Origin: Pyrinomonas methylaliphatogenes
GTDB lineage: Bacteria > Acidobacteriota > Blastocatellia > Pyrinomonadales > Pyrinomonadaceae
Reading direction: 5' to 3'
Assembly: GCF_000820845.2 (NCBI RefSeq)
Contig: NZ_CBXV010000002.1
Span: forward strand, 248,001 to 312,000
DNA: 64,000 nt
Shown here: positions 18,783-27,281 of the stretch, piece after piece
Numbering within the stretch: the first letter of the stretch is position 1
Layout of the letters: each line of letters begins with the position of its first letter
Made by a program: the position numbers and the translations under genes
Notes under the pieces: generated by a model
Databases searched by the model: none
The model's input: only the letters and a program-made list of their open reading frames with translations
What the model was told of the DNA's origin: nothing

Positions 18783-20570
18783 TCAACGGCGGCGGAAACG
18801 TCTCCTCAGTTCGTTCAAAGCTTGGTCGAGTTCGCGCACTCTGAGCGCTTTAGCTGTGAAGAAAAAGACCACGCAGCCGATGGCGATCGGGATCAGCGCT
18901 TCCGCGAGTCTCACCAGCAGAGTTTTGCCGGGAAGGAGCGGATCGAGCAAACGATACGCGCCGTAGCTTGCGACCGAAAGCGCGATCGAAGCGAGCGCGA
19001 TCCGCACGAACGAAGCCATGATGCGGCGCCCTTCGAGCCTGCCGATGCGCCGGCGCATCAGAAAAGCGAGGGCGAAGAAGTTGACGAGCGCGACGCACGA
19101 AGTCGAAAGCGCCAGTCCAACGTGCGCATAACCGTTCGGCGTCAAAGGCGTTACGCCGAAGCGTCCGAACAGATCGCGGAAGTAGTAATTCGCCACCGCG
19201 TTCACCAAGATCGAAAAGAGGCTCACCATCATCGGCGTGCGCGCATCGTCGAGCGCGTAAAAGGCTGGCGACAGCACTTTGATCGCCGCGTAACCGGCAA
19301 GGCCGACCGCGTAAGCGGCGAGCGCCAGCGCGACCATGTGCGTGTCGGTAGCGGTAAACGCTTTGCGCTCGTAGATCAGCGCGATGATCGGGTGGCCCAA
19401 CGCGACCAAACCGCAAGCCGATGGGATCGTAAACAGGAAGACGAGATTGATGGAAGAGGCCAGCGTCGAGCGGAAATCATCCATCTCCCCGCGCACGGCG
19501 AAACGCGAAATGGCCGGCAGCGTCGCCGTCCCGATGGCGACGCCGAACACTCCGATGGGGAACTGCATCAAGCGAAAAGCATAAGCAAGCCATGATGGTC
19601 CGCCGTTGATGCTCGAAGCGAAGAAGGTGTTGACCAGAACGTTGATCTGCACGGCTGCTGTGCCGATGATCGCCGGAGCCATCAAGCGCATCACCTGCCG
19701 CACGCCCGGATCGGTGAAGCTGACGATCGGTTTGAAGCGGAAACCGACCTTGAAGAGCGAGGGTACTTGAATCAGGAACTGCAACGCGCCGCCGATGAGC
19801 GTGCCCCACGCCATGCCGATGATGGCCCACTGCGCAGCGTCGCTCGGGATGGCGTTCGGATCACGCGGGCTGGTCCAGCCACCGCCGCTCAGCCAGTAGG
19901 CGAGCGCCAGCCCGCCGACGATCGAACCGATGTTGAACATGGTCGAAGCCGACGCAGGGATGCCGAAATGGTGCTTTGCGTTCAACACGCCCATCGCCAC
20001 CGCCGCGAGCGCGACCATGAGGATGAACGGGAACATGATGCGCGTCAGCGTCGTCGCGAGCGCGGCCTTCTCCGGCGAAAAATCGCGCGCGATCACGGCG
20101 ACGATCTCCGGCGAGAAGATGATCCCGACGATGACGATCACGCTCAAGACGATGGCGAGCGCGTTCATCACCATGTTCGCCAGCCGCCACGCTTCGCGCT
20201 CGCTCCGCTTTTCGATGTAGTCGGTGAAGGTCTTGACGAACGCTGCCGAGAGCGCTCCTTCGGCAAACAGATCGCGCAGCGTGTTCGGGATGCGGAAGCC
20301 GACCTGAAAAGCGTCGTTCAAGAACCCCGCGCCGAAATAGGCGGCAAAGACCTGCTCGCGCACCAACCCCAGAATGCGCGACCCCATCACGGCCAGCGAG
20401 ACGACTCCGGCTGAACGCGCCACCGACGGGCGCGCCGATGCTGCTGTGCGCGCTTCCGCCACGCGCGCTTCCGCCACGCCCGCTTCGCGCACCGTCTCGG
20501 CCTCTTCCAAAGAGAGCGGTCCAGTGGAAGCTTCCGATTCGCTGTCCATTCGCTTCGTCACTTCAGCCAT
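18783..20570 (-). CDS. murJ: lipid II flippase MurJ
   Basis: MOP-superfamily membrane protein that flips lipid II for peptidoglycan synthesis. The core starts at about residue 52 with SAGVVSLAVMGSRILGLVRE and QVFAAYFG, then FRIPNTLRDLFAEGALSAAF, the MurJ signature. About 13-14 hydrophobic helices follow. Length of 595 residues is longer than E. coli MurJ (about 511) because of an N-terminal arm of some 50 polar residues with a tandem VAEAR repeat (a 15-bp DNA repeat near 20447-20476), and a basic C-terminal tail (LNELRRRFRRR). The arm could be reduced if an internal start is used, but no better Met with a ribosome site is visible. It is convergent with dusB. Confidence 0.93.
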   Translation of the reverse strand: MAEVTKRMDSESEASTGPLSLEEAETVREAGVAEARVAEARTAASARPSVARSAGVVSLAVMGSRILGLVREQVFAAYFGAGFLNDAFQVGFRIPNTLRDLFAEGALSAAFVKTFTDYIEKRSEREAWRLANMVMNALAIVLSVIVIVGIIFSPEIVAVIARDFSPEKAALATTLTRIMFPFILMVALAAVAMGVLNAKHHFGIPASASTMFNIGSIVGGLALAYWLSGGGWTSPRDPNAIPSDAAQWAIIGMAWGTLIGGALQFLIQVPSLFKVGFRFKPIVSFTDPGVRQVMRLMAPAIIGTAAVQINVLVNTFFASSINGGPSWLAYAFRLMQFPIGVFGVAIGTATLPAISRFAVRGEMDDFRSTLASSINLVFLFTIPSACGLVALGHPIIALIYERKAFTATDTHMVALALAAYAVGLAGYAAIKVLSPAFYALDDARTPMMVSLFSILVNAVANYYFRDLFGRFGVTPLTPNGYAHVGLALSTSCVALVNFFALAFLMRRRIGRLEGRRIMASFVRIALASIALSVASYGAYRLLDPLLPGKTLLVRLAEALIPIAIGCVVFFFTAKALRVRELDQALNELRRRFRRR

Positions 20571-20699
20571 CTCTTCGCATTCGCGCCAATTCGCTCAGAC
20601 GAGCGAGCATAAACAAAGCTACCTTCCAACCGCAACCGATGCTGAAAACGAGTGCACACAGTCGGAGAAGATAAAGTTGACGATCGATTCAAAGGCCAC

Positions 20700-20705
20700 A
20701 TTATA
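20700..20705 (-). promoter_or_regulatory. perfect -10 hexamer upstream of murJ
   Basis: TATAAT on the minus strand 130 bp before the murJ start; the matching -35 (TCTTCC at 17 bp) is poor. The ~290-bp spacer 20571-20861 shows nothing else beyond this and an AT-rich patch. Confidence 0.35.
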
Positions 20706-20861
20706 AGGATATAGGCAGGTTTGGAAGAGCGGCGGCAGCCTAATCGTTTACGTAATCTCACGCCATAGCCTCAAGAGATGGATCCGCGCCCCGGCATGTG
20801 GGACGGAAGCAAGAGAGTTCGGCACCGAGACTCATCTTAAGCTCAAGAGGAGTCTGCTCAC

Positions 20862-21515
20862 CTATTCGCACATCTGTTCGTATGGCCGTGATCCCTTGCA
20901 AGTGATGAACGTGATCAGGGTATCCACAAGGCGATCACGCCTCATCGGCAAGCTGTCTTTGCCATGTAACACCTCTTGGATGAGAAAGTGATAGACCAAA
21001 GATCCGATGAAAACCCTCGCCGCTGCTTCGGGGTCGGCGAGTCTGAGCTGCGTTTGAGAAGCTAAATACTGCGCAAGAGATTTGATAACCGGCTTGACTA
21101 CGCTGCGAATGTACGCATTGGCTAATTCGGGAAAGCGTTCCGATTCGCCAATGATGAGCCGAATGAAGGCTTGAAATTGTTTGTCGGTTGCAACATCGTC
21201 GAGGATGCTTATTGCCAAACGCTTCAAGGCGATATGCGGGTCTGTTTGTGCAGATTGAAGCGTTGACAACATGCCGAATATCGTGCGAAATCTTCTCTGA
21301 ACGAGGTGTTCGATCAACGCATTGAACAACTCCTCTTTATCCTCGAAGTAACTATACACGGTCGCTTTCGAAACACCCGCAGCCGCGGCCACTCGGTCCA
21401 TACTGGTGGCGGCATAACCGTGCGCAAGAAATTCGTGCATCGCACTTTCCAAAATCACTGCGGCCTTTTCCGGCAACCCCTCAAGATCGAGGTCGTTCGT
21501 CTGTTTGCGTCTCAT
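20862..21515 (-). CDS. TetR/AcrR-family transcriptional regulator
   Basis: Repressor of 217 residues. The N-terminal DNA-binding domain reads AAVILESAMHEFLAHGYAAT, then MDRVAAAAGVSKATVYSYFE with the recognition helix and the conserved KATVYSYF, then DKEELFNALIEHL. The C-terminal half is an AefR-like ligand-binding domain. A GTG at 21524 is in frame, but the ATG at 21515 has GAAGG at proper distance. It is divergent from the HlyD-ABC export operon, with a promoter and palindrome between; it therefore probably controls that operon and itself. Gene order matches E. coli CecR (YbiH) with ybhGFSR; this analogy rests on order and family only. Confidence 0.92.
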   Translation of the reverse strand: MRRKQTNDLDLEGLPEKAAVILESAMHEFLAHGYAATSMDRVAAAAGVSKATVYSYFEDKEELFNALIEHLVQRRFRTIFGMLSTLQSAQTDPHIALKRLAISILDDVATDKQFQAFIRLIIGESERFPELANAYIRSVVKPVIKSLAQYLASQTQLRLADPEAAARVFIGSLVYHFLIQEVLHGKDSLPMRRDRLVDTLITFITCKGSRPYEQMCE

Positions 21516-21548
21516 GCCCTTCACCCTTCGCGAGTAGTGTAATCGAAC

Positions 21549-21577
21549 TTGACAGGATTATACCAATGCGCTAGCAT
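21549..21577 (+). promoter_or_regulatory. promoter of the HlyD-ABC export operon
   Basis: Perfect -35 TTGACA (21549-21554), 17-bp spacer, -10 TAGCAT (21572-21577). Transcription should start near 21584, about 100 nt before the HlyD-family gene. A palindrome covers the start site. Confidence 0.7.
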
Positions 21578-21584
21578 GTCACTG

Positions 21585-21601
21585 AACTGAACGGTTTAGT
21601 T
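21585..21601. promoter_or_regulatory. palindromic operator candidate for the TetR regulator
   Basis: AACTGAAC-G-GTTTAGTT is an 8-1-8 inverted repeat with one mismatched pair, lying at about +1 to +17 of the export promoter. Position and symmetry fit a TetR-family operator; binding is inferred. Confidence 0.6.
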
Positions 21602-21685
21602 TACATCATCAACCATCATCAACCGACCGATCGAAACTAGAATCAGCGCCCAACCAGCAAGTAGAAGTCGGGGGCTTGAAGTTTC

Positions 21686-22873
21686 ATGGTCATCAAAGAT
21701 CGCTTCATGCGCAATCTTTCTCGACGAACAGTTATTCTCCTCATCTCGCTTGCGCTGCTGCTTGTCGCTGGATTTTTCGTCTGGCTTCCCCTCTTACGCT
21801 CGCCCAGAGCGACCGAAGAGGTCATCGCCTTGAGCGGACGGATCGAAGCCGACGAAGCGGCGGTAGCAGCGAAGACTCCCGGGCGCGTGCGTGAAATCAC
21901 CGTACGCGAAGGCGATCAGGTCAAAGCTGGACAGGTCATAGCGATCCTCGATGACGATCAACTGAGTGCGCGTGAGCATCAGGCAGAAGCAGCCGTGGAG
22001 CAAGCTGAAGCGCGTCGGCGCTCCGCTGAGCGACAGATCGCAGTACTTCAAGACCAGCTTCGACAAAGCGAGATCAGCGTTTCTCAAGCTCGCGCAGACG
22101 CTCAGGGGCGCGTGCGCCAAGCCGAGGCGCAAGTCGCCGCGGCCCAGTCCCAGCTCGCGCAAGCCGAAGCCGCATATGAACTTGCTCGTTATGATGCGGA
22201 ACGCCTTATAAAGCTTGCTCATTCCGGCGATGTATCTGAGCGCACAGCGCAACAAGCGCGATCTAATGCTGAACTGCAAGCTGCCGCGGTGCTCGCGGCG
22301 CGCAAACAAGTCGAAGCGGCGCGCGGCGCACTTGAAGCGGCACGCGCCAATCTATTCAATCCCCCGATTCGGTCCGCGCAAGTGGATGCCCTTGAACAAC
22401 AGATCGCGCAAGCGCGAGAGGAGATCGCCGCAGCGGAAGCCGAAGCGAAGAGAGCGCGCGCTCAACTGGAAGAAGCGCGGGCCAATCGTAGAGATCTGCA
22501 GATCGTTGCTCCTTTCGATGGCACCGTCGTCGCGCGCGTGGCGGAACCGGGCGAAGTCGTCGTTGCAGGCACGACCATCATCACGCTCGTCAACTTAAGC
22601 GAGGTCTACTTGCGGGGTTTCGTTCCTCAGTCTGAAATCGGGCGTGTTCGCGTCGGTCAACCGGCGCGCGTTTATCTTGACTCAACTCCTAATCAGCCGA
22701 TTGAAGCCTACGTCGCGCGCGTCGATCCAGAGGCGAGCTTCACTCCCGAGAACGTTTACTTCCGCAACGAGCGCGTCCGACAGGTCTTCGGCGTGCGGCT
22801 GCAACTCAAAGGCGCATTTGGGTTCGCAAAGCCAGGGATGACCGCCGAGGGAGAAATTCTCGTTTCTAGGTAA
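21686..22873 (+). CDS. HlyD/YbhG-type membrane fusion protein
   Basis: Periplasmic adaptor of an ABC exporter, 395 residues. An N-terminal membrane anchor (VILLISLALLLVAGFFVWLP) is followed by a lipoyl/barrel-sandwich half (SGRIEADEAAVAAKTPGRVR; EGDQVKAGQVIAILDDDQL), a long coiled-coil hairpin very rich in Ala, Gln and Glu (about residues 95-265), the second lipoyl half (RDLQIVAPFDGTVVARVAEPGEVV) and a beta-barrel. Alternative Met at 21707 would shorten it by seven residues. It is the first gene of a four-gene operon; the ATPase starts 25 bp after its stop. The family is certain; the exported substrate is unknown. Confidence 0.92.
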   Translation: MVIKDRFMRNLSRRTVILLISLALLLVAGFFVWLPLLRSPRATEEVIALSGRIEADEAAVAAKTPGRVREITVREGDQVKAGQVIAILDDDQLSAREHQAEAAVEQAEARRRSAERQIAVLQDQLRQSEISVSQARADAQGRVRQAEAQVAAAQSQLAQAEAAYELARYDAERLIKLAHSGDVSERTAQQARSNAELQAAAVLAARKQVEAARGALEAARANLFNPPIRSAQVDALEQQIAQAREEIAAAEAEAKRARAQLEEARANRRDLQIVAPFDGTVVARVAEPGEVVVAGTTIITLVNLSEVYLRGFVPQSEIGRVRVGQPARVYLDSTPNQPIEAYVARVDPEASFTPENVYFRNERVRQVFGVRLQLKGAFGFAKPGMTAEGEILVSR

Positions 22874-22898
22874 GCTGACCGTCCGACGGAGGTGCGAG

Positions 22899-24878
22899 AT
22901 GAGCGCCGATGCAGTCACAGAAGGGACAGCCGCTTCAACCGATGTGTTCCTGCAAAAGCCGCTGGAAGATGCGGTTCCTATCCGCGTCCGCGACCTGCGT
23001 AAAAGCTACGGCGCGCTCGAAGCGGTGAAAGGCGTCAGCTTCGCGGTGCGAAAGGGTGAAATCTTCGGATTGATCGGACCAGATGGCGCGGGTAAATCTT
23101 CGATCTTTCAAATCCTCGGTGGCGTGATGCAACCAAGCGATGGGGAGGCTTCCATCCTCGGGCGCACACCGCGCGATGCGCGTTCAATGATCGGCTACCT
23201 CACGCAAACCTTCAGTCTCTACCAAGATCTAAGCGTCGCGGAAAACCTGCGTTACGTCGGCGAATTGCGTCTTCTATCGAAGGAGGAAATTAGAGAACGC
23301 AGCGCACATTACTTGCGCATGTTCGACATGGACCGTTTTGCGGATCGTCTCGCTGGCCGCTTAAGCGGCGGCATGAAACAGAAGCTCGCGCTGGCTTGCG
23401 CACTCATCGCCGAACCCAAAGTGTTGCTTTTGGACGAACCGACGACCGGCGTTGATCCAGTGTCGCGGCGTGAGTTCTGGGACGCGCTGATCCCCTTAGC
23501 AGCTAGAGGCATGACGATCCTCGTTGCCACGCCCTATCTGGATGAAGCTGAACGCTGTCACCGCATCGCGCTGATCCATGAAGGGCGCATTCATGCGACG
23601 GGGACTCCCGCTGAACTTCGTCACAGTCTGGGGCTCGAACGGCTGGAAGTGCGCGCCAATGATTTAGCTCGCGCCGAAGAACTTTTGCGCAAGGCGCGTG
23701 GGATTGAAGATGTGCAGCGCTTTGGCGACCGCCTCGATGTCCTGGTGCGTGACGTAGCTCAGGGCGAAAGGAGTGTGCGCGAAACTCTCAAGGACTTAAA
23801 CGTAACAGAGCTTCATCTCAGAGAACCGACGCTCGAAAACGCTTTTGTCGCCACCTTGCGCGAACTCGAAGGAGACGTTAGCCTGTCGCCATTCCCCCGT
23901 GCGCGGCAAACAGGCATGCCGAAAAGGAACACCACCGCCATCAGCGCGCGCAGCTTAAGCAAGCGGTTTGGCGATTTCCAAGCGGTCAAAGGCGTCGATC
24001 TCGAAGTCAGATACGGCGAGATTTACGGGCTTTTAGGGGCCAACGGCGCCGGCAAAACGACGACGATCAAGATGCTTTGCGGCCTACTTGAACCATCTGG
24101 CGGCACAGTTACGCTCGCCGGTGAACGCGACCTTCGTTCAAGTTCCGTTCGCCAGCGCATCGGTTACATGTCGCAGAAGTTCTCGCTCTACGATGACCTA
24201 ACGATTGAAGAGAATTTAGATTTTTTCGCCGGCGTGTACGGCGTACCGCGCCGCGAGCGCGAGGAGAAGAAGCGTTGGGTGCTCTCCTTCTCCGGTCTTG
24301 AAGGTCGCGAGAGACAACTGACAGGCTCTTTGCCCGGCGGCTGGAAGCAGCGCGTTGCCTTCGGCGCCTCCATCATGCACGAACCTGAAGTGCTCTTCTT
24401 AGATGAGCCGACGTCGGGCGTTGATCCGCTTGCCCGCCGCGCTCTCTGGCGGATGATCAACGATCTCGCCGATTACGGCGTCGCCATCCTCGTCACGACG
24501 CATTACCTCGAAGAGGCCGAGCAGTGTAACCGCCTCGGCCTGATGGTCGCGGGCTACATGGTCGCGCAAGGGTCACCATCTGATCTCAAAACCGCACAGC
24601 GCGGCACATTGATCGAACTCATTACGGACGAACCGCAACTTGCCATGAAGATCCTGAGGGATGAAATGGAGCGGTGGCGCGTTTCTCTCTTTGGCGATCG
24701 CTTACACGTAGTCGTTGATGAGGATGAAGACACAGCAATCAAGAAGCTGGCCGACCGATTGAAGCGTAACGGGATTGATGTTGTCAGAGCCTATCGTGAA
24801 CCTTTTTCGCTCGAAGATGTTTTTATCCAAACTGTAGAGCGAGCGCGCCGTGAGGGGAAAGTGGCTCCAGAAGATTGA
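22899..24878 (+). CDS. YbhF-like ABC transporter ATPase with two fused nucleotide-binding domains
   Basis: 659 residues with two complete ABC domains. Domain 1: Walker A GPDGAGKS, signature LSGGMKQKLAL, Walker B VLLLDEPTTGVDPVS. Domain 2 (from about residue 345): Walker A GANGAGKTT, signature LPGGWKQRVAF, Walker B VLFLDEPTSGVDPLA. The first Walker A has Asp-Gly in the loop and the second signature is LPGGW rather than LSGGQ, so the two sites are not equivalent. A strong GGAGG precedes the ATG. This fused arrangement with two separate permease genes is that of E. coli YbhF with YbhS/YbhR. Confidence 0.93.
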   Translation: MSADAVTEGTAASTDVFLQKPLEDAVPIRVRDLRKSYGALEAVKGVSFAVRKGEIFGLIGPDGAGKSSIFQILGGVMQPSDGEASILGRTPRDARSMIGYLTQTFSLYQDLSVAENLRYVGELRLLSKEEIRERSAHYLRMFDMDRFADRLAGRLSGGMKQKLALACALIAEPKVLLLDEPTTGVDPVSRREFWDALIPLAARGMTILVATPYLDEAERCHRIALIHEGRIHATGTPAELRHSLGLERLEVRANDLARAEELLRKARGIEDVQRFGDRLDVLVRDVAQGERSVRETLKDLNVTELHLREPTLENAFVATLRELEGDVSLSPFPRARQTGMPKRNTTAISARSLSKRFGDFQAVKGVDLEVRYGEIYGLLGANGAGKTTTIKMLCGLLEPSGGTVTLAGERDLRSSSVRQRIGYMSQKFSLYDDLTIEENLDFFAGVYGVPRREREEKKRWVLSFSGLEGRERQLTGSLPGGWKQRVAFGASIMHEPEVLFLDEPTSGVDPLARRALWRMINDLADYGVAILVTTHYLEEAEQCNRLGLMVAGYMVAQGSPSDLKTAQRGTLIELITDEPQLAMKILRDEMERWRVSLFGDRLHVVVDEDEDTAIKKLADRLKRNGIDVVRAYREPFSLEDVFIQTVERARREGKVAPED

Positions 24879-24887
24879 AAACGTATC

Positions 24888-25997
24888 ATGAGACGAATCA
24901 TCGCACAGGCTCGTAAAGAGTTGACGCAGGTATTTCGCGACCGGTTGACGCTCGCGCTTGCGCTCTTATTGCCGCTAGTTCTGCTAGCGTTACTTGGGAA
25001 GGCGATTTCGCTTTCTGTCACGAATATCCCGGTCGTGGTGCAAGACCTGGATCGGACACCTTCCTCACGCCGCTACATCGAAACCTTGCAGGCCTCGCTT
25101 ACCTTTCGTGTCGCGCCGCTGCCTCTTTCAACACAACCGCCGGAGGCGCTCGAAAGAAATGAGGCTTACGTCGCCATCGTCATTCCGCCGCAGTTTGAGC
25201 GCAGCCTTCAACGTGATCGGGAAACGGAAGTGCAGTGGCTCGTGGACGCGACCGATGCCAACACCGCGAACATCATGCGCGCGACATCTGTTGCCCTAAC
25301 ACAGGATTTTCTCACGCGCATGAACCTTATGGCTGGAGTTCAACCTGCGATTCGCGCCGAGATTCGCTTCTGGTACAATCCCGGTCGCGAGTCAGAGAAG
25401 CACATCGGCACGGGCGCATTCGCCGTCATGCTCGCGCTTTTCCCACCGCTGCTCGCGGCGCTTGCTACATCGCGCGAAGACGAGCAAAAGACGATCCTAC
25501 AGGTTTACGTCTCAAGCATCTCAGCGCAGGAGTATCTTCTGGGGAAAGCGCTCGCCTTCATGTGCGTGGCAATAGCTGAATGGGTGCTTTTACTTGCGTC
25601 CGCTATTCCCCTGTTCGGGTTACGTTTTGCTGGCACCCCTGCGCCCTTATTCCTAAGCACGATGGCCTACCTTTTTTGCAGCGTGAGTTTCGGCCTGCTC
25701 GTCGGCACACTGATCCGGAACCAAGCAGCGGCGATTCAAGCAACGCAAACCGTAGCTTTTTTGCTTTCATTTCTCCTCTCTGGCTTCATTTTCCCGATCG
25801 CCAACATCCCAACCAGCGTGCGCTGGATCTCCCATCTGGTGCCAGCACGCTATTACATAGAGGTCACGCGCGATGCTTTCTTGCGCGGCGGCGGATGGGC
25901 GGCCGTATGGCACGTGCCTGTGATGCTCGCCCTTCTCGGCAGCCTCTTCTTTCTCATCGCGTGGCTACGTATGCGTCGCATGCAGATGGATGTATGA
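24888..25997 (+). CDS. ABC-2 type permease, YbhS-like
   Basis: Inner-membrane subunit of 369 residues: one N-terminal helix (LTLALALLLPLVLLALLGKA), a large periplasmic domain (about residues 45-170), and five C-terminal helices including GTGAFAVMLALFPPLLAAL and the ABC2_membrane_3 stretch FLLSFLLSGFIFPIANIPTS. The N-terminal IIAQARKELTQVFRDRLTL is the coupling amphipathic helix region. It begins 9 bp after the ATPase stop, and its stop overlaps the next gene's ATG (ATGA), so the two permeases are likely produced in equal amounts and pair as a heterodimer. Confidence 0.92.
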   Translation: MRRIIAQARKELTQVFRDRLTLALALLLPLVLLALLGKAISLSVTNIPVVVQDLDRTPSSRRYIETLQASLTFRVAPLPLSTQPPEALERNEAYVAIVIPPQFERSLQRDRETEVQWLVDATDANTANIMRATSVALTQDFLTRMNLMAGVQPAIRAEIRFWYNPGRESEKHIGTGAFAVMLALFPPLLAALATSREDEQKTILQVYVSSISAQEYLLGKALAFMCVAIAEWVLLLASAIPLFGLRFAGTPAPLFLSTMAYLFCSVSFGLLVGTLIRNQAAAIQATQTVAFLLSFLLSGFIFPIANIPTSVRWISHLVPARYYIEVTRDAFLRGGGWAAVWHVPVMLALLGSLFFLIAWLRMRRMQMDV

Positions 25998-27154
25998 GGA
26001 AAACTCTTCAAGATTTCACAAACCAACGCCTCTGGGCGCTCTTCATGAAAGAGTTGCAGCAGATCAGGCGTAATCGCCGTCTCGTCATCTCGCTCATTGT
26101 TCCACCGACGCTACTCGTTTTTCTCTTCGGTTTCGCGCTCAACCCACAAGTGCGGAATCTCCGATTAGGCGTTGTTGATGATAGTCATACCCCGGAGAGC
26201 CGTGAACTCGTTTCAGCTTTTTTCGAAAGTGGTGTGTTTCAAGTCGAAAGTTACTACACATCATCTGATGCGTTAAGCCGCGCGCTCGATGCAGGGGATT
26301 TAGACGCCGGACTTATTGTGCCGAGCAATTTCGCCAAAAGGTTGGCGCGTGGTGAAGCCGTTGATGTCCAGTTGTTCGTCGATGCCGTCGATTCGAACAA
26401 AGCCACCATCGCTGGAGGCTATGCATCACGCATCATCGCTGCGTTGAGCGACCGTCTCACACAAGCTTCGCCCTTAACGGTAAGTATCAAACGCGCTCAG
26501 CCTCCGCGAGCGCGCAGCGCTGTGCCGCGCGTGGCTCTTTTCTACAACCCAGGCTTGCGCAGCGATTGGTTTATCATTCCCGGCATGCTCGGAGTACTGC
26601 TCATCCTAAACGGATCGCTCGTCGCCGCAGCGACGATGGTCAGAGAGAAGGAAGCCGGCACCGTCGAACAACTACTGATGACTCCAGCCGAAAGTTTGGA
26701 GATCATCACAGCGAAGATCGCGCCGCTCTTTCTCCTCCTGTCGTTAGATATTTGGTTGGTGCTCAGCATCGGTTATTTTGTCTTTGGCATTCCCGTGCGC
26801 GGCAGTTTACTTTTGCTCTTCGCCACCGGACTTCTTTGCACCTTGGCCGGCATCGGCATCGGCACACTCATCGCGACTTTCACCAAAACTCAACAACAAG
26901 CACAGTTGATGGGCTTCTTCGTTAATCCACCGCTCTCGCTTCTATCGGGCGCGATGACACCTGTCGAGGCGATGCCGCAATGGTTACGGCCGCTTACGAA
27001 CCTAAATCCCGTGCGGCACTTCGCCATCATCGCGCGCAGCATCATGTTCAAGGGAGTCGGCTTCGAAACGCTTTATCCACACATTTTCGCGCTACTCGGG
27101 ATTACCCTTGTCCTCATTAGTTTCAGCGTATGGCGATTTCGAAAACAACTCTAA
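25994..27154 (+). CDS. ABC-2 type permease, YbhR-like
   Basis: Second permease, 386 residues, with the same fold as its neighbour: coupling segment RLWALFMKELQQIRRNRRLV, first helix LIVPPTLLVFLFGFAL, periplasmic domain, then a cluster of helices (LGVLLILNGSLVAAATMV; EKEAGTVEQLLMTPAE; LLSGAMTPVEAMP). An open frame continues upstream to 25580 but runs in a wrong frame through the first permease; the ATG overlapping that gene's TGA is the natural start. It is the last gene of the operon; the 127 bp to the convergent gene show only a weak ATCCTG/CAGGAT stem. Confidence 0.92.
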   Translation: MRKTLQDFTNQRLWALFMKELQQIRRNRRLVISLIVPPTLLVFLFGFALNPQVRNLRLGVVDDSHTPESRELVSAFFESGVFQVESYYTSSDALSRALDAGDLDAGLIVPSNFAKRLARGEAVDVQLFVDAVDSNKATIAGGYASRIIAALSDRLTQASPLTVSIKRAQPPRARSAVPRVALFYNPGLRSDWFIIPGMLGVLLILNGSLVAAATMVREKEAGTVEQLLMTPAESLEIITAKIAPLFLLLSLDIWLVLSIGYFVFGIPVRGSLLLLFATGLLCTLAGIGIGTLIATFTKTQQQAQLMGFFVNPPLSLLSGAMTPVEAMPQWLRPLTNLNPVRHFAIIARSIMFKGVGFETLYPHIFALLGITLVLISFSVWRFRKQL

Positions 27155-27281
27155 AGCGCGATCGATAAGCCCATTCGAGCGAACTTTATCCTGTCTCCCG
27201 ACTTGAAGCAGGATGACGAAAATCAAACTGATTGTCCTCAGCCGCTCGATTCATGAGTTGATTCAGTGATATCGAAAATAA

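Noticed and set aside
20770..20850. CTCAAGAG repeated at 72 bp after the TetR gene
   Set aside because: Only eight to nine bases match; could be chance, so not counted with the repeat loci.
25580..25993. Upstream extension of the second permease gene
   Set aside because: Runs out of frame through the first permease; the ATGA overlap start fits the family N-terminus.
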